Shown: positions 1 to 8,646, counted from the stretch's first letter. The stretch is 64,000 nucleotides of DNA from Cytophagaceae bacterium (GCA_027488865.1 JAIYAU010000060.1:1-64000); one strand, 5' to 3'. Numbers and translations: made by a program. The notes: generated from the sequence alone by a model not told the origin.

Positions 1-36
1 CAAAATATGTATCAGATGGGGAGTGCATGGGGGAAT

Positions 37-176
37 AAGTGTCAGGTGAGGACACCTGCCACGGGGGTATTGGTGAGAACACCTGCCACGGGGGGAACAG
101 GTGGTGACAAGCACCGACGGACGTCGGCGCTAGCAGGGGAGGAAAAGTGTCAGGTGAGGACACCTGCCACGGGGGG
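37..176. repeat. Cluster of three REP-like GC-rich hairpin repeats
   Basis: Two nearly identical 31-base copies lie at 37-67 and 145-175, and a shortened third copy at 72-95. Each full copy contains the perfect inverted repeat CAGGTG-AGGA-CACCTG, flanked by GTG/CAC arms with one mismatch, and ends in a run of five or six G. The shorter copy keeps only GGTG-AGAA-CACC and the right flank. Between copies 2 and 3 is another small palindrome (CCGAC-GGAC-GTCGG, near 114-127). Hand count of line 61-120 gives about 63% GC, far above the neighbouring gene. The arrangement resembles extragenic REP-type elements. No RAYT transposase gene is present in the window. Confidence 0.75.
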
Positions 177-194
177 AATCCATTGGGAAATATC

Positions 195-1076
195 TTAAAA
201 GTAATAAATTTGAAAAATAATCTTACTTTTATCTTTATTGAATTTAAAAGTTGAAATGGTGTCTTTGGCTAAAAATATATTATTTGAATAATAATCGACT
301 CTAGGTATCTTCTCATTTAACATATATTTACCAAATTTATCTGAAATTACTACATTAGTATCAAACCCAACTTTTTCATTAATAAGATTGTAACAATAAC
401 AATTTTGCAAATATTCCAAATCCATTATTTGAGAATTAAATTTAAACTTATTCCCCTTACCAATACTCAGAATATCAAAAAATACACCTATGTCACTTAA
501 CTTTCCAGAGGATCGGTAAAATAGTTGCAAACTATCGCCATTAATTCTACAATAAGACATCGACGAACTGAAATTAATTTGAATCGAGTCTTTTGTATCT
601 AATAATTCATTGGTGATTATAACACCAAAATTATCTAATATTAAATAAAAGTTATTGTTATAATAAATAAAGTCACTAAAATCAGCAATTCTTATATACT
701 TATCTACTTCACCTAATTCAATATTGATCCTCTTTATAGAACCATGTAGTTTGTCTAATACGAAAACATAATTACCTTTTGTGACCAAACCTTTTGGTCC
801 AACGTCTTCCCATTCATTACTATCATAATACCCAATATTATAGGGATCAAAGTTTTTATAATTTGAATCTAAATCAAGAGAGAATTCACGAGTTCGTTTA
901 GGTTTTTTTAAAAAATCATTAATTGATAACTTTTTATTACTCACTGTATCAAAGGTAGATTCTAATTTCTCTTGTTGGCTATTGTTAGAATCACCAAAAT
1001 CACAAGAAATCAAAACTACGCTTAACAATAAATATAGATTACAACAAATAAACTTAAGATCAATTGAACAGTACAT
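195..1076 (-). CDS. Lipoprotein downstream of RHS toxin, candidate immunity protein
   Basis: This is a 293-residue protein with a hydrophobic N-terminus ending in a lipobox (LISC, Cys25), so it should be a lipid-anchored envelope protein. I do not recognise a named family. The middle (residues about 85-200) has short beta-strand repeats with aromatic and glycine positions that look like propeller blades, but this is only an impression. It starts with ATG 34 bases after the stop of the RHS gene on the same strand, so the two are probably co-transcribed. That position, right behind a polymorphic toxin tip, is where immunity genes normally lie, and a periplasm-facing lipoprotein would suit protection against a cell-wall hydrolase. 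The immunity role is inferred from position only. Confidence 0.7.
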   Translation of the reverse strand: MYCSIDLKFICCNLYLLLSVVLISCDFGDSNNSQQEKLESTFDTVSNKKLSINDFLKKPKRTREFSLDLDSNYKNFDPYNIGYYDSNEWEDVGPKGLVTKGNYVFVLDKLHGSIKRINIELGEVDKYIRIADFSDFIYYNNNFYLILDNFGVIITNELLDTKDSIQINFSSSMSYCRINGDSLQLFYRSSGKLSDIGVFFDILSIGKGNKFKFNSQIMDLEYLQNCYCYNLINEKVGFDTNVVISDKFGKYMLNEKIPRVDYYSNNIFLAKDTISTFKFNKDKSKIIFQIYYF

Positions 1077-1110
1077 ATAGCATTAAATTGTATTAATAGT
1101 TAGTGATTGC

Positions 1111-3906
1111 CTACTCAGATTTTGAACTCCATTCTTCCCACATCTTTTTAGACTCCTGCCAATGTTGCATGCTTTCTAAATCCGATGGCTCATTAGAACC
1201 TTTAAATTTTTGAATCATCGACTCTGCGAACTTAATTTGACTTTGATAAAATAATTTTTTATCCATAATGTTTTGATCGTTTGAAGTAGTAGTATTTTCA
1301 ATTTCTTTTGTTTCAATTACATCACCATAATTTTCAGGGTCTATTCCTGTCCATCGATAATATCCAGTTGCAAGGTTAAACCAATAATTATTACCTTTAG
1401 CTAAATCCAAAACAACTCCATTTTGAGGACCCGATGATCCTTTGTCAGGATCACCACCTGAATGTATCATTTTAATATAAAGTAATTGGGGATTATCCTT
1501 ATCCCCATTCAATTTAACTTCAGTAATAATACCAATGTGTTTAAACTTAGTCCATTTTCCAAAAATAACCCCCGAAAAAGTTATCAAGTCTCCTCTTCTT
1601 ACATCCCAAATCTTTTTTGTACTTGAAATAAGTCCTTCAACACCGTACATTCCTGCTTTCCAACCTCTATCTGGATTTTTAACACCTGCTGCCAACAAAA
1701 TCATTCGGATCATGCCAGAACAGTCAATTTTATCACCAGGTTTACCTGTAACCGCTCCTAAAGAATACGAATTTCCCGGATTTTTGTTTACCCATAATTG
1801 AGCCTGTTCGATGGCCGCTTCCACTCTTAATTTGTCATCATTATGTATATTTGAATTCTTAACTTCATCATTTTTAGGCTTTTCTTCCAAACCATCCAAA
1901 TCTATTGCAACAATTGGCATATTCCCAGCAAATTGATAAGGAGTGTACCAAGGATAACTCCCCGTCAACGGATCCACACTCAAGAACTTCCCAATCTGTG
2001 CGTTATAAATCCTAAACCCATAATCGTAGGTGGCTCCGCCTCCACCCATTCCTTCAGGGTCTTTCTCCTTGCCATTATACCCATACCTATACGCCTCACT
2101 TGTATAGCCCATGCCTGGCATCTCCATCCCAAAGGCGTAGTAGTTGTTGGCACGGAGCACTTCGGCGCGGTAGCTGGCATAGTCCTCATGTATTTCTATC
2201 TCTTCTAGGTAAAACTTGTCACCTGCTTGGGTGGTAGCATTACCGTTAATTGTTATCCGCACATACACATCGTCATCTCCTTCTTCACCAGGCACAGTGT
2301 AGCTAAACACTCGGTTTTCCTCCATGAGGCCTTCTAGCAAGATTAGCCTTTTCAACAAGCTGAAGTTTTGGTCTAAAATATTGAGATTTACTGTATGGTC
2401 AAGCCCCGTACTAGCATCTTTCCTGCTTTTAAATCGAATGGAATAGGTCTTGCCAGGGCTCAACTTAACCGCACCAAAAGATGCGGAAGCATTAATAGGA
2501 TCTTGTACTTCTAGTGCGAGCCCCTTTCCATCAGGTAATTCTGAACTTATGAAATCATCTCTTTCGTCCAGCATTTGAGCAGGGTAAAAAATCCCAGAGG
2601 CCGAAGAAGTACCGTTAAACCATATTGGCGGTTTGGTAGCCGAGGCAGTTCTAGCAGAGACATTGATCAGCCCCTCTGGTTTTTCAGCGTCTTCATAGGT
2701 AATATCACCATTAGGCGAAAAGTAAGGGATCACCTGCTCATCCAACACCACGTTGAGATACCCAAATGCACCATACAATAAAACGTTTTTCTTTATATAA
2801 GAACCAAAACCATCCCCATCGCAATCTGCGGAATTTGGATAATAAGTGGCGTACCCATCATCCGGCCCTTCAATAGTTACATTGTATAGGTTGTTTTGGC
2901 ACCCCTGCATATAGCTGCCCGCAGCCAACTTACACGCCCTAGGTGCGATGTCAGTTCTTATAGAGCTAAACATCAAAGTACTTGCTTTAATCTTGCTATA
3001 ATTGAACAGACTTGGGCTGTCATCCGATTGATTAACTATAAAAATACCTGCTTCAATAGCACCATAATTGTATAATACTGAACTGCCTTCTTGATCAATG
3101 GTTATATTGCCGAATATCCTTCCATAATTATACACTTTGCCATTGCCAATAATATGGATGTTCCCCTTCAGGTTACCCAATATCAGCACAGCTCCATTGT
3201 TCTGCACGGTAAGTGTACCACTCAACTGCATGTCTTTCTCGATTACCAATAAAGACTTGTTAGACACCACCCAATCGCCACCTACACCACACTGGCTCAC
3301 TACCTGTACTTGGTTAGGGCAGGTGATGGAGAGTGCAGCAATTGGCTGTATTACTGTTGCTTGCGCAGGCCAAGTGCTTGGGCAATTGGCTTCAGGGTTA
3401 CTAATCACCCCTTGGTTTATATGAGCAGCAAAGTTCACATAAGGGTCACTGTACCCGTTGGCTGCATACTGTGCCAAGTTAGGGTCTAAGTGCGAATAAG
3501 CAGGATGTGAACAATAGTCCACTGGATCTTGTACTTTCACTTTCCTATCACTCACTACCACGGTCACGTTGCCCAAGTGGTCGCTCAGTTCGTAGCTCTT
3601 CTTGCCCACGTTGCGCAGGTAGCTGGATGTTACGGTGGCGGCCCCGTTGTTAAGCGTATAGCGGCGTATCGGTGAGGAGGCCAAATAAGGTGGCATGCTG
3701 CCTGCGCCCAAGCCCGTAGTTGGTGTTCCAAAGGTGCCACTGCTATACGGCAACTTGGCGATGTCGTCGGTCGTGCCAATCACTCCCCCAATATAGTTGT
3801 TTCCATCTCTGCCACGGGCCAGCGGTCCGCTCAGCTTGCTTTGGCTGTAAGCGAGGGTATTGGAGAGGGCATCAAACACCCATAAGGCCCCAGCTCTTAA
3901 AGACAT
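1111..3906 (-). CDS. RHS core fragment with C-terminal NlpC/P60-like peptidase tip
   Basis: The product is about 931 residues and matches the end of an RHS polymorphic toxin: a SDHLGNV motif near residue 110, the YGYNGKEKD element, and the conserved core end (GKFLSVDPLT to IDLDG, ending near residue 673). The variable tip follows and carries DCSG (Cys about 730), KHIGI (His about 791) and a further His near 816, fitting an NlpC/P60-type papain-like peptidase that would cut peptidoglycan peptides. Full RHS proteins are usually much longer, so the N-terminal part is missing. The ATG at 3906 overlaps the TGA of the upstream MORN gene (TGATG); a TTG lies one codon earlier. Core DNA is GC-rich (55-58% in sampled lines) while the tip is about 32%, a typical RHS mosaic. 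A shell or N-terminal half may have been lost by recombination. Confidence 0.8.
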   Translation of the reverse strand: MSLRAGALWVFDALSNTLAYSQSKLSGPLARGRDGNNYIGGVIGTTDDIAKLPYSSGTFGTPTTGLGAGSMPPYLASSPIRRYTLNNGAATVTSSYLRNVGKKSYELSDHLGNVTVVVSDRKVKVQDPVDYCSHPAYSHLDPNLAQYAANGYSDPYVNFAAHINQGVISNPEANCPSTWPAQATVIQPIAALSITCPNQVQVVSQCGVGGDWVVSNKSLLVIEKDMQLSGTLTVQNNGAVLILGNLKGNIHIIGNGKVYNYGRIFGNITIDQEGSSVLYNYGAIEAGIFIVNQSDDSPSLFNYSKIKASTLMFSSIRTDIAPRACKLAAGSYMQGCQNNLYNVTIEGPDDGYATYYPNSADCDGDGFGSYIKKNVLLYGAFGYLNVVLDEQVIPYFSPNGDITYEDAEKPEGLINVSARTASATKPPIWFNGTSSASGIFYPAQMLDERDDFISSELPDGKGLALEVQDPINASASFGAVKLSPGKTYSIRFKSRKDASTGLDHTVNLNILDQNFSLLKRLILLEGLMEENRVFSYTVPGEEGDDDVYVRITINGNATTQAGDKFYLEEIEIHEDYASYRAEVLRANNYYAFGMEMPGMGYTSEAYRYGYNGKEKDPEGMGGGGATYDYGFRIYNAQIGKFLSVDPLTGSYPWYTPYQFAGNMPIVAIDLDGLEEKPKNDEVKNSNIHNDDKLRVEAAIEQAQLWVNKNPGNSYSLGAVTGKPGDKIDCSGMIRMILLAAGVKNPDRGWKAGMYGVEGLISSTKKIWDVRRGDLITFSGVIFGKWTKFKHIGIITEVKLNGDKDNPQLLYIKMIHSGGDPDKGSSGPQNGVVLDLAKGNNYWFNLATGYYRWTGIDPENYGDVIETKEIENTTTSNDQNIMDKKLFYQSQIKFAESMIQKFKGSNEPSDLESMQHWQESKKMWEEWSSKSE

Positions 3907-4565
3907 CAAGGTTTGGTGTTAAGAGAGTCCAATTGTACTTCTTTTCTAACTGGAAACTTGCTTTTTTTCTCTGATTTCTTTTTTTCTGGTGGCTTGGGTT
4001 TGCTAGCTTTTGGCACCTTTTCTTTCTTTTGCTTTTTTGCCTTTTTAGAGACTTTTTCTTGATTGTCTTCTTTGGCCGTTTTTACACGTTTCTCTTTTTC
4101 TATCTTTTGTTGTCCATTTTTAAACCGTTGTACAAATAAAATTGCTCCTTTGTCATTATATGTGGTGAGTTTTCCGTTTAATAAGCCATTATCCCACCAA
4201 GCGACTTGGTTTATTTCTCCATTTTGGTACCATCTAATCCATTTGCCTGTTTTAATTCCTTTTTTAAAACTCCCTGCTTCTTTTAGATTCTTATCTGGAT
4301 AAAATGATTTATAATACCCATGTAATAATTTACCATCATATCCCCCCCTAGTATTTCTTATTTGCCCTGATTTGAACCAATAATAGGTTTTTTTTTGATT
4401 GGCCTTTATGGTATGTGCATCAGTCCACACTTCTGCATAGATAGTAGAATCGGCGGAATTAACGATGACCCTATTGGTAATTAGTTCCTTTTCGACTTTC
4501 AAATATTGAGCCCATAAAGTATTGTAAAAGAAAAGAATAAAGATTAAATAAAGTAGCTTTTTCAT
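3906..4565 (-). CDS. Secreted MORN-repeat protein with lysine-rich tail
   Basis: This 219-residue protein has a cleavable signal peptide (residues 1-19, ending LWA before Q). Residues about 60-155 hold four or five MORN-type repeats with the pattern G-x-W/Y-x-x-W/Y-Y-x-N/D-G (for example GKWIRWYQNGEI). Bacterial proteins of this type are often labelled YwqK-like. Residues about 155-215 are a lysine/glutamate/proline-rich tail, probably disordered. The start lies one base after the secretin stop, so it belongs to the gspE-gspD-like operon and may serve the secretion system at the envelope. Its exact role is unknown. Its stop overlaps the start of the RHS fragment. Confidence 0.8.
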   Translation of the reverse strand: MKKLLYLIFILFFYNTLWAQYLKVEKELITNRVIVNSADSTIYAEVWTDAHTIKANQKKTYYWFKSGQIRNTRGGYDGKLLHGYYKSFYPDKNLKEAGSFKKGIKTGKWIRWYQNGEINQVAWWDNGLLNGKLTTYNDKGAILFVQRFKNGQQKIEKEKRVKTAKEDNQEKVSKKAKKQKKEKVPKASKPKPPEKKKSEKKSKFPVRKEVQLDSLNTKP

Positions 4566-4566
4566 A

Positions 4567-6486
4567 CTAGTACATGATGGTTGGCCTAATAAAAATCAAT
4601 TGTTTAGATTTGGCCTTGGTGCGCGATTTACTACTAAAAATCCACTTTAAAATAGGTATGCGAGATAACAATGGCACTCCTGAACCTGTTTCCCTTTTTT
4701 CTACCCTTTCTAGTCCTCCAAGCACAACCATTTCTTCATTTTTAACCCGAATAATGGACTTAAACGCACTAGTAGAGGTAGGTGGAGGTCCTGCTGGTGG
4801 TATTTCTGTAAAATCAGAGTTATCTACATCTATTTCTAAAGTAACTTGGTCGTCACCAGACACTGTGGGATTTATTTTTATGGATAAATTTGCCTGTATT
4901 TGATTATATTGAACAGTTCTAGTAACATTGGTAGTAAGGCTGCCTTGTACATTTTGAGTTGCTAATTCATAATACCTAGTTTGTCCAATTTTTAAAGTAG
5001 CCTCATGGCTGTTTAAGGTTGAAAGTTTAGGAGTTTGTTGGATGTTTATATTCCCCTGTTCTTCCAGTGCTCTAAGGTTGATGTAGAAATTAGGTGTTAC
5101 CCTTCCAAGGTTAAAAATATTATTACTCAGCCCTAAGTCGGCCAATAATCGATTGATGGACCTTGAACTTAAGGTATAGTCAAGGCCGGGGAAAACAGAG
5201 CCACCTGATGTTCTTCTTGTAGAATCAAGCCCGGCAGAAATACCAGTTTTAACGGTACGTGACTTAGATACATTTACAATGAGCACCTCTATAAGAATCA
5301 TTGGCACAATCTTATCCAGCTGCTTTACAAAAGACTCTATTTCGTAAATACGGGGTTCAGATCCACTCAAAATCAGACTATTGAGTTCTTTAAAATGCTT
5401 GATGTCCACCCCTTTTTTTAATTCAGCTGGAATATTGTCTAGAATAGTTTCTGCAGACCTATATTGAAGTTGTATCAGTCTGGTGGCGCGCAAACCCTCT
5501 AAAGACCTTTCGCCAAATAAATAAATATTGTCAATTTTCTTGTAAGTATGCTCGGTGCCTTGGAACAGAAAATTGAGTACCTCGTCGTAAGTGGCCCTCG
5601 TTATTTTAGTAGTAGTACTGCCTTTAGGCTCAGAAAACATAAAAAAGTTAACCTTTAGCTCCTTGGATATGGCCTTAATAATATCTGAAATTGGATTGTT
5701 TACCGCTTCTAGATTAATAAACTGATGCCCTAAACTATCTGAGGAAATCTCAATGGACAAGTTCTCGTTGTTGTATTGGCTATCCTTATTAAGGTAGTTG
5801 GTTTTACTTCTGGCGGAAGGATTTTGTGTATTATCTTGTTCCAAATTTTCCAACACATAAAAATTGTCTTTGGTTTTATTCATTTTAAGGCTATTTGAAA
5901 ATGCGAGTTTGTCCACAGCATTTTCATAAGGCATGTTTTCGATATAGATAGAGACTAGTCTGTTACTAAGGCTGGCAGGAATGATCAGGTTTTTCTTGGT
6001 TAAGTTGGTGATTTTTTTTACCACTTTTTCAAGGGTATCTTGCTTCAGATCCAATGAAAGTAGGTCACTGTAAGCATTATAACTTATCAGTATATCTTTT
6101 ACGGGAAGACTTGCCACCTTGGGTGCGGGTGGATTATAAGCTTTAAAGGACATAATAGACCCAGTAAAGGTGATATCAAGCTGGTATTCTTTACATAAGA
6201 AAATAAATATCTCTAATACTTGCTCATTGGTAAAGTTATTAACAATTCGAATATTTAGGGTAGGATCAATGCTAATATTAAGGCTATTAGATTCAGCTAA
6301 ACCGCGCAAAAACTCCTGAATAGAAATACCAGAAACTGAAAAGTCCACCGTTTCTTTTAAGCCAGGTGCGGCAGACTTAGAAAGTTTCTCCAACTTCGTT
6401 CTTAAGGTATCTATTCGGTCATCAGCATGTGCTGCCAAGGAAAAGATAAAAAAAGCAAAAATAAAAATCCTTACTAAATGCGTCAC
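4567..6486 (-). CDS. gspD: Secretin, GspD/PilQ-like outer-membrane channel
   Basis: This 639-residue protein forms the outer-membrane gate of a type II secretion or type IV pilus-like machine. A signal peptide (1-21) is followed by three STN-like domains (about 47-115, 145-213 and 258-326) and a short N-domain (about 336-392). The C-terminal secretin domain begins near residue 393 (PMILIEVLIVNV) and includes the typical QQTPKLSTLN strand, the late VVLGGLE motif and the VPLLSRIPILKWIF segment. Several STN domains in a row resemble PilQ more than classical GspD, so the symbol marks function rather than orthology. It starts three bases after the stop of the gspE-like gene, and the two are surely in one operon. 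Confidence 0.93.
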   Translation of the reverse strand: MTHLVRIFIFAFFIFSLAAHADDRIDTLRTKLEKLSKSAAPGLKETVDFSVSGISIQEFLRGLAESNSLNISIDPTLNIRIVNNFTNEQVLEIFIFLCKEYQLDITFTGSIMSFKAYNPPAPKVASLPVKDILISYNAYSDLLSLDLKQDTLEKVVKKITNLTKKNLIIPASLSNRLVSIYIENMPYENAVDKLAFSNSLKMNKTKDNFYVLENLEQDNTQNPSARSKTNYLNKDSQYNNENLSIEISSDSLGHQFINLEAVNNPISDIIKAISKELKVNFFMFSEPKGSTTTKITRATYDEVLNFLFQGTEHTYKKIDNIYLFGERSLEGLRATRLIQLQYRSAETILDNIPAELKKGVDIKHFKELNSLILSGSEPRIYEIESFVKQLDKIVPMILIEVLIVNVSKSRTVKTGISAGLDSTRRTSGGSVFPGLDYTLSSRSINRLLADLGLSNNIFNLGRVTPNFYINLRALEEQGNINIQQTPKLSTLNSHEATLKIGQTRYYELATQNVQGSLTTNVTRTVQYNQIQANLSIKINPTVSGDDQVTLEIDVDNSDFTEIPPAGPPPTSTSAFKSIIRVKNEEMVVLGGLERVEKRETGSGVPLLSRIPILKWIFSSKSRTKAKSKQLIFIRPTIMY

Positions 6487-6488
6487 TT

Positions 6489-7913
6489 TTAAAAATTAAT
6501 TAATAGAGGGTATATTTCTTCAATAGTTGTTTCTCCTTTTTCAAAAATCTCAAAGGCATTCTCTGCGAGCGTTTTTACACCACGTTCATTAAGTAATGCG
6601 GAAACATCAAAATTGCCACTTTTTATTTGAATTGCCAATTCTGCATCTATAGGAATTACCTCATACACCGCTTTTCGCCCTTTAAAACCTGTATAATGGC
6701 ATTGGTCACAACCTTTAGCCATATAATGTGTATGAACAGTTCTATAGGGTCTAAACTGCCTTGGGAATAATTTTGGATCAAAAGGCTGCTCTTCTTTACA
6801 AATTGGACAGAGCAGTCTTAATAACCTTTGTGCCACGGATGTATTTAAGGTATTTGCCACCAAAAAAGGTGGTATCCCCATGTCAGCAAGCCTAGAAATG
6901 GTGCCCCAAGCTGAGTTAGTGTGTATGGTAGACAACACCAAATGTCCTGTTAATGCAGCCCTTATGGCCATGGTGGCAGTTTCCATGTCACGAATTTCTC
7001 CTAACATAATAATATCAGGGTCTTGTCGTAAAAAAGTTCTAAGAGTGGTAGCAAAGCCCAAACCAATACTTTCTTTTAACTGCACTTGGTTAATCCCCTC
7101 TAAGGTGTATTCGATGGGGTCTTCTACCGTAAGTATGTTTCTATGTTCTTTGTTAAGCAATTTTAAAGTGGCATAAAGGGTGGTGGTTTTACCAGATCCT
7201 GTAGGCCCACTGATGAGCAAAATCCCATTGGGTCTTTTTATTCCCTCTAAGTAATTTTCAAGATCAAAAGTAGAAAAACCCAGTTTGTAAATATCAATAT
7301 TGGTAGCATCATTGCTCAAAAGCCTCAAAACCACCTTTTCGCCATGGAGTGTGGGCAGCACAGAAACCCTTATATCAAACTTGGAGGCCTTTAATTGAAA
7401 GAAGATTCTACCGTCTTGAGGCAATCGCTTTTCTGCTATGTCCAAATTAGACATAATCTTAATTTTATTAATAAGAGCCGGGTAGTCCTTTTTATCAATC
7501 TTGTACCTTTCTACCATCATGCCATCAATCCTGATTCTGACACGACACTTTTCTTCATATACTTCTATGTGAATATCGCTACTCCCAAGTTGTTTTGCTT
7601 CAGATATTAATTTTGATAAAAAGTCCTCTGAATTGCCAGCAACACTTAAGGACTGATTTAAACTCTCTTCCTTTCTGCGGTAGTATTTTACCAGTGCCTT
7701 CTCTATAATTTCTTTGCTGCGGTAGGTTAAATCAACAGTTTTCCCTAAAATGAGTTCTAATTCACCATTAGCATAGTCTTGCATCCTATCCTCATCACCA
7801 TAAAAAGAGTAGTAAGAATCGTTTATTTCAAATGGGATTATTCTATAATGCCAGGCTTGCTCAATGCTAATGAGTTGTAAAATTGATTTCGGGATGTCAA
7901 TTCGTAGCGGCAT
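6489..7913 (-). CDS. gspE: Secretion/pilus assembly ATPase GspE/PilB
   Basis: This 474-residue cytoplasmic ATPase powers pseudopilus assembly. Residues 1-80 form a reduced N-terminal T2SSE domain. The motor holds Walker A (GPTGSGKT, 236-243), the Asp box around residue 264, Walker B (DIIMLGEIRD, 300-309) and the His box (LSTIHTNSA, about 327-335). A tetracysteine zinc site typical of GspE/PilB is complete (Cys369, Cys372, Cys402, Cys405). It is the first gene of the leftward operon, with a promoter-like sequence at 7955-7985. The single ATPase, with no PilT-like retraction ATPase in the window, favours a secretion role over twitching, though PilT could be elsewhere. Confidence 0.95.
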   Translation of the reverse strand: MPLRIDIPKSILQLISIEQAWHYRIIPFEINDSYYSFYGDEDRMQDYANGELELILGKTVDLTYRSKEIIEKALVKYYRRKEESLNQSLSVAGNSEDFLSKLISEAKQLGSSDIHIEVYEEKCRVRIRIDGMMVERYKIDKKDYPALINKIKIMSNLDIAEKRLPQDGRIFFQLKASKFDIRVSVLPTLHGEKVVLRLLSNDATNIDIYKLGFSTFDLENYLEGIKRPNGILLISGPTGSGKTTTLYATLKLLNKEHRNILTVEDPIEYTLEGINQVQLKESIGLGFATTLRTFLRQDPDIIMLGEIRDMETATMAIRAALTGHLVLSTIHTNSAWGTISRLADMGIPPFLVANTLNTSVAQRLLRLLCPICKEEQPFDPKLFPRQFRPYRTVHTHYMAKGCDQCHYTGFKGRKAVYEVIPIDAELAIQIKSGNFDVSALLNERGVKTLAENAFEIFEKGETTIEEIYPLLINF

Positions 7914-7954
7914 AAATTCAATTTGGTTGGGCTGATGTACTTTAAAATAATTTG

Positions 7955-7985
7955 CAAATTTGTATCAAAAATATTTTTAATCAAA
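7955..7985 (-). promoter_or_regulatory. Candidate Bacteroidota promoter for the gspE operon
   Basis: On the minus strand a TTTG box (7985-7982) is followed after 19 bases by CAAATTTG (7962-7955), one mismatch from the Bacteroidota -7 consensus TAnnTTTG. The start codon of the gspE-like gene is about 40 bases downstream. The spacing fits the family of promoters used by the Bacteroidota primary sigma factor. No expression evidence is available. Confidence 0.4.
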
Positions 7986-8170
7986 ATCTTAACTTCAGAT
8001 GTAACGATAATTTAATTTATCTTGGATTCCTCCAAAGCGGTAAGTCATCCAAAAGGGAAACAATTGCGCTCTACCCTAAGGTAATTTGAGCAAAATTTGG
8101 AAAGGTTTGTTTATAAAATTATTCCAGTGAGGAATCTGCGTTTATAAAGAACACCTAGCTATTTGGTTTT

Positions 8171-8202
8171 TTTGGTTCAAACCTAACAATTACTTACCTT
8201 TG
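8171..8202 (+). promoter_or_regulatory. Bacteroidota-type promoter for the gspG operon
   Basis: TTTG at 8171-8174 and TACCTTTG at 8195-8202 are separated by 20 bases, an exact match to the TTTG-N19-21-TAnnTTTG promoter of Bacteroidota. Transcription should start near 8208, ten bases before the ATG at 8218. This rules out the TTG at 8200 as the start of the pseudopilin gene, because it lies inside the -7 box. The 304-base region 7914-8217 therefore holds two head-to-head promoters for the two halves of the secretion cluster. Confidence 0.65.
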
Positions 8203-8217
8203 GAACTGAATTATTTG

Positions 8218-8646
8218 ATGAATACAACCATGAAATTGAATATCAAGCGAAAAGTTTCGGCACTTACATTAACCGAAATGTTAGTTGTACTAGTGATTGT
8301 AGGAATATTGGTATTGTTAGCCCTTCCCAACTTAATGCCGTTAATATCCAAAGCCAAAAGTACAGAGGCCAAAGTACAGTTGGAACATTTGTTTACCATG
8401 CAAAAAAGTTACTTTTATGAACATTCTAAATATACCAACAATCTGGAAGAGGTAGGCTTTGTGCAAGAGAAACTTAGTACAGATGGAGAGGGTGGTAAAG
8501 CTAATTTTAGAATTACCATTACTGAAGCAAGCTCAAATTCATTTAGAGCTAAAGCAACAGCAGTGGTGGACTTTGATGGAGATGGCACCCTGAACGAATG
8601 GGAGGTAGATCAAGAAAAGAACATCAAAGAAACTATAAAAGATTGA
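8218..8646 (+). CDS. gspG: GspG-like major pseudopilin with EF-hand-like loop
   Basis: This 142-residue pseudopilin would form the shaft of the secretion pseudopilus. The type III signal is clear: basic leader, then SA|LTLTE with the conserved Glu at +5, followed by a hydrophobic helix (cleavage after Ala15 instead of the usual Gly). The globular part ends in DFDGDGTLNEWE (118-129), which matches a 12-residue EF-hand loop with Asp at 1, 3 and 5 and Glu at 12. GspG proteins are known to need calcium, and related pilins carry D-x-D-x-D-x-L motifs before a W-x-x-D end. Start ATG 8218 is chosen because the upstream TTG overlaps the promoter; ATG 8230 is also possible. It is the first gene of the rightward operon. 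Confidence 0.9.
   Translation: MNTTMKLNIKRKVSALTLTEMLVVLVIVGILVLLALPNLMPLISKAKSTEAKVQLEHLFTMQKSYFYEHSKYTNNLEEVGFVQEKLSTDGEGGKANFRITITEASSNSFRAKATAVVDFDGDGTLNEWEVDQEKNIKETIKD

Noticed and set aside
37..176. Possible CRISPR array
   Set aside because: The copies have uneven spacing, are internally palindromic, and one is shortened. There are no spacers of uniform length and no cas genes.
1535..3974. Several open frames opposite the RHS gene
   Set aside because: They are antisense to a gene with clear RHS and peptidase motifs and have biased, non-protein-like composition.
8025..8139. Inverted repeat GATTCCTC/GAGGAATC in the divergent promoter region
   Set aside because: Only eight bases match and they are about 100 bases apart, so chance is likely.
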